Source: an uncultured Selenomonadaceae bacterium (lineage in GTDB: Bacteria > Bacillota > Negativicutes > Selenomonadales > Selenomonadaceae). Taken from it: 64,000 nt of DNA. Made by a program: the position numbers and the translations under genes. Below the pieces are notes generated by a model. The model saw only the letters and a list, made by a program, of their open reading frames with translations, did no database searches and had not been told where the DNA came from. The stretch lies in contig CACYXR010000004.1 of assembly GCA_902778455.1 (NCBI GenBank), forward strand, positions 62,001-126,000, written 5' to 3'. Positions 53,187-61,006 of this stretch are shown one piece after another (within the stretch, counting starts at the first letter, position 1; every line of letters begins with the position of its first letter).

Positions 53187-54179
53187 ATGCAGTATGTGAA
53201 ATTCGGCAGCACGGGGATGGACGTTTCGAGGATTTGTCTCGGCATGATGAGCTTCGGGAAACCCGGCAAAGAGAACGGCGTGTTCCCGTGGGCGAAGGAC
53301 TACGAGGACGGCAAGGAGATGTTTAAGAAGGCTGTTGACCTTGGCATCAACTATTTCGACACGGCGAACGTGTATCAGATGGGTACCAGCGAGGAAATCA
53401 CGGGACGGTATATCAAGGACTTCGGACTGAACCGCGACGAGATCGTGGTGGCGACGAAGGTGAATTTCGAGATGCGCCCCGGTCGTCCGAACGGCGGCGG
53501 CACGTCGCGCAAGAACGTGATGGCGGAAATCGACCACAGCCTGCAGCGGCTTGGCCTTGACTATGTGGACCTCTATCAGATTCACCGCCTCGACGCGAAT
53601 ACGCCGATGGAGGAAACGATGGAGGCGCTGCACGACGTGGTGAAAAGCGGTAAGGCGCGGTACATCGGCGCGTCCACGATTTTCGCGTGGCAGCTGGAGC
53701 GGATGCAGAACATCGCCGAGAAATACGGCTGGACGAAGTTCGTTTCCCTCCAGCCGCAGTACAATCTGATTTACCGTGAGGAAGAGCGGGAAATCCTGCC
53801 GCTCTGCGCCGACCGCAAGATGGCCGTCGTGCCGTGGAGCCCGCTGGCGGGCGGTCGCTGCGCGCACCCGTGGGGCACGGTCACGGAGCGGAACAAGGTG
53901 GACGACGTCTCGCCGATGGTCTGGGATGCGACGAACGATGTGGACAAGGCAGTCGTGGACAATCTTGAAAAGGTGGCGAAAGCGTACGGCCGCACGATGG
54001 CGCAGGAGTCTCTGGCCTGGATGCTGTCGAAACCGTACATCACCGCACCCATCGTCGGCGCCACCAGCGTGGAGCACATCGAGGAAGCCGTCGCCGCCCT
54101 CGACATGAAGCTCGACGAGGACGAAATCGCGGCGCTGGAAGCTCCGTATGTGCCGCACATCAAGACCGGGGCGTTTTAA
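53187..54179 (+). CDS. Aldo/keto reductase
   Basis: 330 residues, TIM-barrel NADPH oxidoreductase of the YajO/YghZ-like group. Catalytic tetrad candidates are Asp in YFDTANVYQMG near residue 52, the Tyr in the same motif, Lys in VATKVNF and His in LYQIHRLDANT. NADPH-binding VPWSPLAGGR near residue 213. Starts an operon with an acetyltransferase (16-bp gap) and an SDR gene (36-bp gap). Confidence 0.93.
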   Translation: MQYVKFGSTGMDVSRICLGMMSFGKPGKENGVFPWAKDYEDGKEMFKKAVDLGINYFDTANVYQMGTSEEITGRYIKDFGLNRDEIVVATKVNFEMRPGRPNGGGTSRKNVMAEIDHSLQRLGLDYVDLYQIHRLDANTPMEETMEALHDVVKSGKARYIGASTIFAWQLERMQNIAEKYGWTKFVSLQPQYNLIYREEEREILPLCADRKMAVVPWSPLAGGRCAHPWGTVTERNKVDDVSPMVWDATNDVDKAVVDNLEKVAKAYGRTMAQESLAWMLSKPYITAPIVGATSVEHIEEAVAALDMKLDEDEIAALEAPYVPHIKTGAF

Positions 54180-54195
54180 AGAAGGAGTGAACGAC

Positions 54196-54807
54196 ATGGA
54201 AAAAGACGTATTTCAAATGCTGAAAGACGGCGATCCCGTCGATATGACGCAGCCATATTATCTCGCGGCCATCGAACATCTGAATTTCGGCACACAGATG
54301 AGCCACAAGCTCAATCATGCGTTCCCGACAATGGAAAACCTACGACCGCTTTATGAGGAGATGTTTGAAGGCCGCATCCCGAAAACGGTCAACATCATGA
54401 CGCCGATCCAGATCGACTTCCCGAAACAGGTCACATTCGCGGAAAACGTGTTCATCAATCACAGCCTGACGCTGATGGCAGCGGGCGGCGTCACCATCGA
54501 CGAGGGGTGCGAGATTGGCCCGCAGGTCACGATTGTCACGACGAATCATGATTTTGACGATCACGTCGTGCTGAAATGCAAAGGCGTCCATCTTTGCAGG
54601 AACGTTTGGATCGGAGCGCGGGCGCTGATCCTGCCGGGCGTGACCGTCGGCGAGAATTCCGTCATCGCGGGCGGCGCGGTGGTGACAAAGGACGTTCCGC
54701 CGAATACGGTGGTGGGCGGCAATCCGGCGCGGGTGCTGAAAAATTTGCCGCCCCCGAAGCCGGGGCAAAAACAAAAGAAGCTCTGGGAAGCGGCGGCGAA
54801 GCTGTAA
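54196..54807 (+). CDS. Sugar O-acetyltransferase (maltose/galactoside acetyltransferase family)
   Basis: 203 residues. N-terminal Mac domain helices, then left-handed beta-helix hexapeptide repeats (VFINHSLTLMAAGGVTIDEGCEIGP). The catalytic His is in TTNHDFDDH near residue 117, and C-terminal VIAGGAVVTKDVPPNTVVGGNPARVLK is typical. Start at 54196 with GAAGGAG upstream. Transfers acetyl from acetyl-CoA; natural acceptor unknown. Confidence 0.92.
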   Translation: MEKDVFQMLKDGDPVDMTQPYYLAAIEHLNFGTQMSHKLNHAFPTMENLRPLYEEMFEGRIPKTVNIMTPIQIDFPKQVTFAENVFINHSLTLMAAGGVTIDEGCEIGPQVTIVTTNHDFDDHVVLKCKGVHLCRNVWIGARALILPGVTVGENSVIAGGAVVTKDVPPNTVVGGNPARVLKNLPPPKPGQKQKKLWEAAAKL

Positions 54808-54843
54808 CAGTCAGTTCGCCATGAAATTTAAGGAGATGCGATT

Positions 54844-55686
54844 ATGGAAAAGAAAAAAGAAGTCGTGGTGCTGGTCGGCGCGGGAGCCATCGGACAGGCA
54901 ATCGCGCGGCGGGTCGGCGCCGGACGTCATGTGGTGATCGGCGACCTGAAAAAAGAAAGTGCCGACGCGGCGGCGCAGATTTTGGAGGACGCGGGCTTTG
55001 AGACGAGCACCGTCGCCGTGGATATTTCCTCGCGGGATTCGATTCTCGCGCTCATCGAGCACGCGCAAGACTTCGGTCCGATACTGAACGTCGTCAACGC
55101 AGCGGGCGTCTCCCCCTCGCAGGCGCCGGTGGAAGCGATCCTGAAAGTGGACCTTTACGGCACCGCGGTGCTTCTGGAGGAATTCGGAAAAATCATCGCC
55201 AAGGGCGGCTCCGGCGTCGTGATTTCGTCCCAATCCGGCCACCGTCTCGGCGCGCTTCCCGAGGAGGAAAACACGGCGCTCGCGACGACGCCGACTGAGG
55301 AGCTTTTGGGGCTGCCTATGCTGAAATCCATCACCGACACGCTGAAAGCCTACCAATATTCCAAGCGGTGCAACGTGCTCCGCGTGATGTACGAGGCGAC
55401 GCGCTGGGGCAAACGCGGCGCGACGGTCAATTCCATCAGCCCCGGCATCATCATCACGCCGCTGGCGAATCACGAGCTGAAAGGTCCGCGGGGCGAGGGC
55501 TACCGTACCATGCTGGCGAAGTCTCCTGCGGGCCGCGCCGGAACACCGGACGAGGTGGGCGAGCTGGCCGAGTTCCTGATGTCGAAACGGGGCCGCTTCA
55601 TCTCCGGCAGCGACTTCCTGATGGACGGCGGCACGACGGCCTCCTATTGGTACGGGGATTTACAGTATTTGAAGAAAACTCATTAA
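54844..55686 (+). CDS. SDR-family oxidoreductase
   Basis: 280 residues. Cofactor loop VGAGAIGQAIARRVGAG near residue 12, NAAG near residue 84, an insertion with EEENTALATTPTEELL, and the C-terminal RFISGSDFLMDGGTTASYWYGDL segment. The classical Y-x3-K reads as AYQYSKRCN near residue 170, so a catalytic Tyr/Lys is present. A remnant of a second copy's 3' end lies at 59333-59383. Its stop overlaps the end of the truncated merR on the other strand. Confidence 0.9.
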   Translation: MEKKKEVVVLVGAGAIGQAIARRVGAGRHVVIGDLKKESADAAAQILEDAGFETSTVAVDISSRDSILALIEHAQDFGPILNVVNAAGVSPSQAPVEAILKVDLYGTAVLLEEFGKIIAKGGSGVVISSQSGHRLGALPEEENTALATTPTEELLGLPMLKSITDTLKAYQYSKRCNVLRVMYEATRWGKRGATVNSISPGIIITPLANHELKGPRGEGYRTMLAKSPAGRAGTPDEVGELAEFLMSKRGRFISGSDFLMDGGTTASYWYGDLQYLKKTH

Positions 55687-55829
55687 AGAACCGCCGAATA
55701 AGTCCCGTTCGCCTCTGTCGGGTCTATTCCGTCACGCTTCACGTTCGGGACCAATCCCTGATTGCAATAAAATTTCAGCCATTCATAGGTCATGACGGTT
55801 TCCTTGCTGACCTCCCGCATCGTGTACAT
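55683..55829 (-). pseudogene. Truncated merR (second copy)
   Basis: Begins at ATG 55829 with GGAGG-like GGAGGGTTCACG upstream and encodes MYTMREVSKETVMTYEW... LVPNVKRD, 33 residues closely matching the intact MerR at 47609-48007. It then runs into unrelated IDPTEANGTYSAVL and stops inside the SDR gene end. The wing and the whole coiled-coil/effector part are missing, so it cannot dimerise or bind DNA like a normal MerR. Confidence 0.85.
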
Positions 55830-55862
55830 CGTGAACCCTCCAAAAAATTTTTCAAAAAACGC

Positions 55863-55893
55863 TTGACCGGTAGGCGCTACCGTTTGATAGAAT
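55863..55893 (+). promoter_or_regulatory. MerR-type promoter of the DUF362 operon, with spacer dyad
   Basis: TTGACC (55863-55868) and TAGAAT (55888-55893) have a 19-bp spacer. CGGTAG-GCG-CTACCG (55868-55882) is a perfect dyad inside it, the layout of MerR operators. Flanking DNA on the merR side matches the orphan promoter at 48041-48071. Confidence 0.82.
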
Positions 55894-55941
55894 ATTAGTA
55901 TAACAGCGGTTTTCGCCGATGACAAGAAAGGAGTCCTTTGG

Positions 55942-56973
55942 ATGAGCGGTATTTCGAGACGTGATTTCATGAAAAAGGCGGGGCTGATGCTTGCTGGGGC
56001 AAGCCTTGCGGGGCTTTCCGGCTTCGCGGCGGGCTGCGGCGGGGCGAAGGCTGCCGACGGCAAGACCGCGGCTGCGGCGAAAGCGGCCGCGTCCGGGGCG
56101 GAGTCCGCCGAAAAGGCGAAGGTCTATTTCACCGACAAGATTGACGCCGAGCATCTGATCAAGCTCTACCAAAAGGTGAACGCGGAAATTCAGGGCAAGG
56201 TCGCCGTCAAGCTGCACACAGGAGAGCCTCACGGCCCGAATATCCTGCCACGGGACATGGTGCGGGATTTCATGGCGCAGATTCCCGGCGCGACGATCAT
56301 CGAGGCGAACGTGGCCTACGGCAGTCCCCGCGCTTCCACGGAGGGCCATCGGGAGACGCTGGAGACGAACGGATGGACCTTCTGCCCGGTGGACATCATC
56401 GACGCCGACGGCGACGTCAATCTGCCGGTGAAGAACGGATTTCACCTGAAGGAAGTGGCGATGGGCGCGCATCTCGTCAACTACGATTCGCTGGTTGTCC
56501 TGACCCATTTCAAAGGGCACGCCATGGGCGGCTTCGGCGGCTCGCTGAAGAATATCGCCATCGGCTGCGCCTCGGGCAAGACGGGCAAGCGGCAGGTGCA
56601 CGGCGTCGTCGATTACGGCGAATGGGTGACGGGCGAGCTTTTCATGGAGCTGATGGCGGACAGCGGCAAAGCGACCTGCGACCATTTCGGAAAGCACATC
56701 ACGTTCCTGAACGTCCTGCGCCGCATGAGCGTGGACTGCGACTGCGCCGGTACGGGAGCCGCCGAGCCGGTGATTCCCGACCTCGGCATGATGGCCTCCA
56801 CGGACATCCTCGCCATCGACAAGGCGTCTGTCGATATGGTTTACAACTTCGGCGACACGCGCAAGAACGACCTGATCGAGCGCATCGAGAGCCGCAAGGG
56901 GCTCCGCCAGCTCTCGGCCATGAAGGAACTTAAGATGGGCAGCGATCAGTATGAATTGATTTCAATCAGCTGA
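55942..56973 (+). CDS. DUF362 protein with Tat-type lipoprotein signal
   Basis: 343 residues. The N-terminus SRRDFMKKAG is a twin-arginine motif, followed by a hydrophobic stretch and a lipobox-like FAAGC (Cys near residue 33), so it is probably exported folded and anchored. The DUF362 body includes AVKLHTGEPHG near residue 92 and SLVVLTHFKGHAMGGFGGSLKNIAIG near residue 180. No ferredoxin-type Cys clusters remain in the body; CDCAG near residue 270 has two Cys. Folded export suggests a bound cofactor. First gene after the MerR-type promoter. Confidence 0.87.
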   Translation: MSGISRRDFMKKAGLMLAGASLAGLSGFAAGCGGAKAADGKTAAAAKAAASGAESAEKAKVYFTDKIDAEHLIKLYQKVNAEIQGKVAVKLHTGEPHGPNILPRDMVRDFMAQIPGATIIEANVAYGSPRASTEGHRETLETNGWTFCPVDIIDADGDVNLPVKNGFHLKEVAMGAHLVNYDSLVVLTHFKGHAMGGFGGSLKNIAIGCASGKTGKRQVHGVVDYGEWVTGELFMELMADSGKATCDHFGKHITFLNVLRRMSVDCDCAGTGAAEPVIPDLGMMASTDILAIDKASVDMVYNFGDTRKNDLIERIESRKGLRQLSAMKELKMGSDQYELISIS

Positions 56974-56979
56974 AAGGAA

Positions 56980-57019
56980 GGCAAAAGAGCCTGCCGGACG
57001 AAACGCAGGCTCTTTTGCC
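56980..57019 (+). terminator. Terminator between DUF362 and MBL-fold genes
   Basis: GGCAAAAGAGCCTGC and GCAGGCTCTTTTGCC form a 15-bp stem with a 10-base loop. A shortened version with the same GAGCCTGC/GCAGGCTC core lies at 60086-60122. No clear T-run beyond the arm, so read-through into the MBL gene 30 bp later is possible. Confidence 0.7.
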
Positions 57020-57048
57020 GATTCTTATCATGAATTTCAGGAGCGGAG

Positions 57049-58164
57049 ATGGAGCGAAGAACGTTTCTATTTGGGCTTTTGGGTGCTGTCGGTCTTGCGG
57101 CGGGCGGCGGTGTCTGGTTCACGAGCCAGCCGAAGTTCGGGCGGCTGCCCTCGGGGGCACGGTTGGCGCAGATAAAGGCGTCGCCTCATTTCGTGAACGG
57201 GAAGTTTCAATGCCTGGAACCTGTGGAGGTCATGGCGAAGGACGAAAGCCGCCTCGCCGCCACGATAAAATTCCTGACGCGGGACAGCAACGGGCTGGTG
57301 CCGAAGCAGCCGATGATGTCGAAAAAGACGGAGATTGCGTCGCTTTCCCGCGACGAGGACGTTCTTGTTTGGCTCGGCCATTCGTCGTACTATATGCAGC
57401 TTGGCGGCCTGCGCGTGCTGATCGACCCCGTGTTCTCGGATTACGGATCGCCTGTCTTTTTCGTAAACCGCGCCTTTCCCGGCAGCAATATCTATACGGC
57501 GGAGGATTTCCCCGAGGTTGACGTACTGGCGATCACCCACGACCATTGGGATCATCTCGATTACGCCAGCGTCATGGCGCTGCGCCCGAAAGTACGGCAT
57601 ATCGTCTGCCCGCTGGGGGTCGGCGAATATTTCGAGCAGTGGGGCTTCGACCCGGCGATTTTGCACGAGGAGGATTGGGACGCGGAAATCCCGCTGTCCA
57701 AAGATTTCTCGGTGCATATCCTGCCGTCCCAGCATTTCTCCGGGCGATTCCTGACACAGAACCCTACCGAGTGGTGCGGTTTTGCGTTCACGACGCCGAA
57801 ACGGAAGGTGTTTTTCAGCGGCGACGGCGGTTATGGCGCGCATTTTGCCGCCATCGGGAAACGCTTTGGCGGCTTCGACCTTGCGGTCATGGAGAACGGC
57901 CAGTACAACGAAAGCTGGCACAGGATTCATCTGCTGCCTCCGGAAACGGCGCAGGCGTCGCAGGACGTAGACGCGCGTCAGGTCGTGTCCTCGCACAACG
58001 GAAAATTCGCGTTGGCGCTGCATACGTGGAAGGAACCGTATCTCGAAATGGAGAAGTACAGCGCGGGCAAGCCTTACGAATGGCTGACGCCGATGATCGG
58101 CGAGAAAGTCCGGATCGGAGAAAAGGGACAGACCTTTTCCCGATGGTGGGAAAAGATGCGATAA
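57049..58164 (+). CDS. MBL-fold metallohydrolase with N-terminal signal/anchor (UlaG/NAPE-PLD-like)
   Basis: 371 residues. The N-terminus ERRTFLFGLLGAVGLAAGGG looks like a Tat-type or uncleaved signal. The metal-binding motif THDHWDHLDY is near residue 163, a second His in LPSQHFSGR near residue 228, Asp in FFSGDGGYG near residue 263, and a final His in VSSHNGKF near residue 318. Resembles L-ascorbate-6-phosphate lactonase/NAPE-PLD-like lipid hydrolases; the true substrate is unknown. A scar of another copy is at 60145-60204. Confidence 0.88.
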   Translation: MERRTFLFGLLGAVGLAAGGGVWFTSQPKFGRLPSGARLAQIKASPHFVNGKFQCLEPVEVMAKDESRLAATIKFLTRDSNGLVPKQPMMSKKTEIASLSRDEDVLVWLGHSSYYMQLGGLRVLIDPVFSDYGSPVFFVNRAFPGSNIYTAEDFPEVDVLAITHDHWDHLDYASVMALRPKVRHIVCPLGVGEYFEQWGFDPAILHEEDWDAEIPLSKDFSVHILPSQHFSGRFLTQNPTEWCGFAFTTPKRKVFFSGDGGYGAHFAAIGKRFGGFDLAVMENGQYNESWHRIHLLPPETAQASQDVDARQVVSSHNGKFALALHTWKEPYLEMEKYSAGKPYEWLTPMIGEKVRIGEKGQTFSRWWEKMR

Positions 58165-58199
58165 TGACGCAGATGAATGGAAAAACGGGAGGGAATTTC

Positions 58200-59315
58200 A
58201 TGTACTTGGGTGAGAACATCAAGAAGTTAGGCTTCGGACTGATGCGGCTGCCGCAGAAGGACGGGGCCATCGACGTGGAGCAGGTGAAGGTCATGGTGGA
58301 CAAGTTCCTCGCGGCGGGCTTCACTTACTTTGATACGGCTTGGGCCTATTCGGGCAGCGAGGACGCCATCCGGCAGGCACTCGTGGAGCGCTATCCGCGG
58401 GAGAAATTCCAGCTCGCCACGAAAAACGCGGCCTGGATCAACTGCAAGACGCGGGAAGACGCCGTCGCGCAGTTCGAGACTTCGCTGAAACAGACAGGGG
58501 CGGGCTATTTCGACTTTTACCTGCTGCACAATCTCGGCGAGAGCCGCACGAAGTTCTTCGACGATTTCGATATGTGGTCCTTCGTGCAGGAAAAAAAGAA
58601 AGAAGGCAAGATTCGTCACATCGGCTTCTCGTTTCATTCGACGCCGGAGGAACTGGAGACAATCCTGAAGGCGCATCCGGAAATGGAGTTCGTGCAGCTC
58701 CAGATCAATTACGGCGATTGGGAGAATCCGGCCGTCCAGTCCCGGGCCTGTTACGAAACGGCGCGGAAATACGACAAGCCCGTCATCATCATGGAGCCGG
58801 TCAAGGGCGGTATGCTGGCGAATCCGCCGGAAAGCGTGAAGAAAATCCTGCAGGCGGCGGAGCCGGAATCCTCCTGCGCGTCGTGGGCGGTGCGGTTCGC
58901 CGCGAATCTCGACGGGCTGGTCACGGTGCTTTCCGGCATGTCCGACGTCGAGCAGATGGAGGATAACCTTTCCTATATGAAGGATTTCAAAAAGCTGACG
59001 CAAAAGCAGGAAGAGACCATCGAAAAGGCGCGGGAAGCGCTGGCGGAAATCCCGATCATTCCCTGCACCACCTGCAACTATTGCGCGAAGGTCTGCCCGC
59101 AGAACATCGGCGTCTCCGGCTCGTTCACCGCGATGAATTACCTGACGCTGTACGGCGACAAAGACGCGGCGAAGCATCAGGAAAACTGGCTCGTGAACAT
59201 GCACGGCAGGAAGCCGGCGGCGGACTGCGTGAAATGCGGCGCCTGCGAAAAGGCCTGCCCGCAGCACATCGCGATCCGCGACGAACTGGAAAAGGTCGCA
59301 AAGGCGCTGGCGTGA
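58200..59315 (+). CDS. Aldo/keto reductase with C-terminal 4Fe-4S ferredoxin domain
   Basis: 371 residues. AKR barrel with YFDTAWAYSGSEDAIRQAL near residue 40, ATKNAAW and LLHNLGES, then a bis-[4Fe-4S] ferredoxin tail with CTTCNYCAKVCPQ near residue 285 and CVKCGACEKACPQ near residue 344. Links electron carriers to NAD(P)H-type carbonyl or flavin chemistry. GGAGGG lies 6 bases before ATG at 58200; the frame opens earlier inside the MBL gene. 35 bp after MBL, likely cotranscribed. Confidence 0.91.
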   Translation: MYLGENIKKLGFGLMRLPQKDGAIDVEQVKVMVDKFLAAGFTYFDTAWAYSGSEDAIRQALVERYPREKFQLATKNAAWINCKTREDAVAQFETSLKQTGAGYFDFYLLHNLGESRTKFFDDFDMWSFVQEKKKEGKIRHIGFSFHSTPEELETILKAHPEMEFVQLQINYGDWENPAVQSRACYETARKYDKPVIIMEPVKGGMLANPPESVKKILQAAEPESSCASWAVRFAANLDGLVTVLSGMSDVEQMEDNLSYMKDFKKLTQKQEETIEKAREALAEIPIIPCTTCNYCAKVCPQNIGVSGSFTAMNYLTLYGDKDAAKHQENWLVNMHGRKPAADCVKCGACEKACPQHIAIRDELEKVAKALA

Positions 59316-59332
59316 CAGGAAACGAACCGGCA

Positions 59333-59383
59333 AAGGCAGCTGCCTATTGGTACGGTGACTTGCAGGATCTGAAAACGACACAC
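59333..59383 (+). pseudogene. 3'-end scar of an SDR gene
   Basis: The 17 codons read KAAAYWYGDLQDLKTTH, matching the last residues of the SDR gene at 54844-55686 (TTASYWYGDLQYLKKTH). The rest of that gene is absent. It directly precedes the ribosome site of the flavodoxin lipoprotein, suggesting an SDR gene once stood just upstream of it. Confidence 0.85.
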
Positions 59384-59400
59384 GGAGGAGTTGGTTGCAC

Positions 59401-60081
59401 ATGAAAAAATGGTTCACAATGATGGCTTTGGCGCTTTGTGCGCTGACATTGACGGCCTGCGGTGGCGGCGCGCCCGCGAAAAGTTCAGGCTCGTCCGCAC
59501 CCGCACCGAAGAATGAGACAACGGCGACGGACAAGAAAGCCGCCGACGTGTCTACGGGCAAGCGGGCGCTGGTGGTCTATTTCTCCCGCGCCTATGAGAA
59601 CTACAACGTCGGCTATATCGAGAAGGGCAATACGCGTATCCTCGCAGAAATGATTGCCGAGGCGACGGGCGCGGACACCTTCGAGATCAAACCCGCGAAG
59701 CCGTACCCGAAAGAGTACACTCCGGCGACGGAACTCGCGAAGAAGGAAAAGAACGAAAATGCACGTCCTGAAATCGTCGGTACGATGCCGGACGTCTCGA
59801 AGTATGACGTGATTTTCCTCGGCTATCCGATCTGGTGGGGCGACCTGCCGATGCCGTGCTATACGTTCTTTGACAAGGTGAAGCTTGAAGGCAAGACCGT
59901 AGCGCCGTTCTGCACCCATGAGGGCAGCGGCCTTTCCGGCACCGACCGCTATATCGCCGACACGACGAAGGCGAAAGTGACCGAAGCGCTGGAGATGAAG
60001 GGCGCGACGGCACAGAAGAACCGCGGCGAGGCGAAAAAGGAAGTCATGGATTGGCTGAAAAAACTCGGATATGGGAAATGA
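59401..60081 (+). CDS. Flavodoxin-domain lipoprotein, copy 2
   Basis: 226 residues. Signal peptide ending LTLTACGGG (lipidated Cys near residue 20), a 30-residue Ala/Pro/Ser/Thr spacer, and a flavodoxin domain with VVYFSRAYENYNVGYIEKGNT (phosphate loop), GYPIWWGDLP and THEGSGLSGTD. About three quarters of positions match copy 1 at 32155 by eye in the domain. GGAGGAG before the ATG lies just after the SDR scar. Probably an extracytoplasmic FMN electron carrier in the DUF362/MBL/AKR operon. Confidence 0.88.
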   Translation: MKKWFTMMALALCALTLTACGGGAPAKSSGSSAPAPKNETTATDKKAADVSTGKRALVVYFSRAYENYNVGYIEKGNTRILAEMIAEATGADTFEIKPAKPYPKEYTPATELAKKEKNENARPEIVGTMPDVSKYDVIFLGYPIWWGDLPMPCYTFFDKVKLEGKTVAPFCTHEGSGLSGTDRYIADTTKAKVTEALEMKGATAQKNRGEAKKEVMDWLKKLGYGK

Positions 60082-60085
60082 GAGA

Positions 60086-60122
60086 AAACAGAGCCTGCTT
60101 TTCTGAACGCAGGCTCTGTTTC
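60086..60122 (+). terminator. Terminator after flavodoxin lipoprotein copy 2
   Basis: AAACAGAGCCTGC and GCAGGCTCTGTTT form a 13-bp stem (60086-60098 with 60109-60121). It shares its core with the terminator at 56980-57019. Confidence 0.8.
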
Positions 60123-60144
60123 CGATTCTATTTATGATTTTAAG

Positions 60145-60204
60145 GAGCGAAGAACATTTCTTTGAAAAGGGACTGGGGGCCGTTGGTGGGAAGAGATGCA
60201 GTAA
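60145..60204 (+). pseudogene. Scar of an MBL-fold gene (5' and 3' ends joined)
   Basis: GAGCGAAGAACATTTCT matches the start of the MBL gene at 57049 (codons for ERRTFL). About 12 bases later, AAAGGGAC followed by TGGTGGGAAGAGATGCAGTAA-like sequence matches its last codons (RWWEKMR, stop). More than 1 kb between them is missing. The leader upstream (CCGATTCTATTTATGATTTTAAGG) also matches the intact gene's leader. Confidence 0.85.
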
Positions 60205-60216
60205 ACAACTGTATAT

Positions 60217-60864
60217 TTATTTTTTTGCCCGCACGCAGAGCCAGCGGCCCGCGTCGCCCATAACGGACTTTTGGTCCGTTCGCACCTCCCGAAAGCCCGC
60301 TTTCTCCAACGCGCAAACAAGATTGTCACGAGAGACCAGCTTCATACCATCGATGATGCGCGTCCATTTCTCATCCGCAGGACAGGAGCCGTCGGCTTCG
60401 CAGACGATCAGGAATTCGCCGCCGGGCTTCAAAATGCGGTGAACCCCCGGGAAGGTATTTTCCGGCCAGAAATAAATCGTTTCAAAAGCCGTAGCCGCGT
60501 CAAATGATTCGTCGGGGAACGGGAGCGCGGCCACATTCCCCTCCATGATTCGGCAACGTCCGTCGCGAATTGCGGCGGCGTTTTTCTTTTTTGACTCTGC
60601 CACGCTGACCGGGGAATAGTCAACCCCTGTAACATGCCCTTCGGGACAAGCGTCGAGCATAGCCGACACATTGCTGCCGCCGCCGCACCCCAAGTCGATG
60701 ACTGTCGCGTCCGGAGCCAAGTCTATATGCGAAAGTCCCCACTGGGAAACCGGCCTGTGAGAAGCGTTCATCATGCGCACAATCAATTTCCCGATCCTGC
60801 CTTCCGGCTTCGCGCAGTTTTGGAAAACACGATGCAGGAAGTTTTGAAAGAAATTTCTTTTCAT
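60217..60864 (-). CDS. Class I SAM-dependent methyltransferase
   Basis: 215 residues. SAM-binding motif I VIDLGCGGGSNVS near residue 54, motif II-like GVDYSPVSV, and motif ALPFPDESFDAATAFETIYFW near residue 112. The C-terminal GRWLCVRAKK segment ends the fold. Start at 60864 (AGAAGGGCGGAC upstream). The substrate is not evident; it resembles UbiE-like small-molecule methylases. A Fur-like dyad sits 17 bp before the start. Confidence 0.88.
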   Translation of the reverse strand: MKRNFFQNFLHRVFQNCAKPEGRIGKLIVRMMNASHRPVSQWGLSHIDLAPDATVIDLGCGGGSNVSAMLDACPEGHVTGVDYSPVSVAESKKKNAAAIRDGRCRIMEGNVAALPFPDESFDAATAFETIYFWPENTFPGVHRILKPGGEFLIVCEADGSCPADEKWTRIIDGMKLVSRDNLVCALEKAGFREVRTDQKSVMGDAGRWLCVRAKK

Positions 60865-60880
60865 GTCCGCCCTTCTTTCT

Positions 60881-60895
60881 TGAAAATGATTATCA
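60881..60895. promoter_or_regulatory. Fur-like box upstream of the methyltransferase gene
   Basis: TGAAAATGATTATCA matches the 7-1-7 Fur core (TGATAATNATTATCA) at all but one position. By hand count, 14 of 19 bases fit the classical Fur consensus on the minus strand. Confidence 0.6.
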
Positions 60896-61006
60896 CAAAT
60901 AATAAGCGACATTCCTTTTAATGTCAAGGGAGAAAATTTTTGAAGGGATACTCCGGCCATTCAAAATCGCCATATTGACGCACAGCTCTCCCCTACTACA
61001 CAATTT

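Noticed and set aside
44601-60204. Mobile element or phage as the cause of the duplicated cassette
   Set aside because: No transposase, integrase, recombinase, terminal inverted repeats or target duplications were seen. Duplications and deletions fit recombination between paralogues better.
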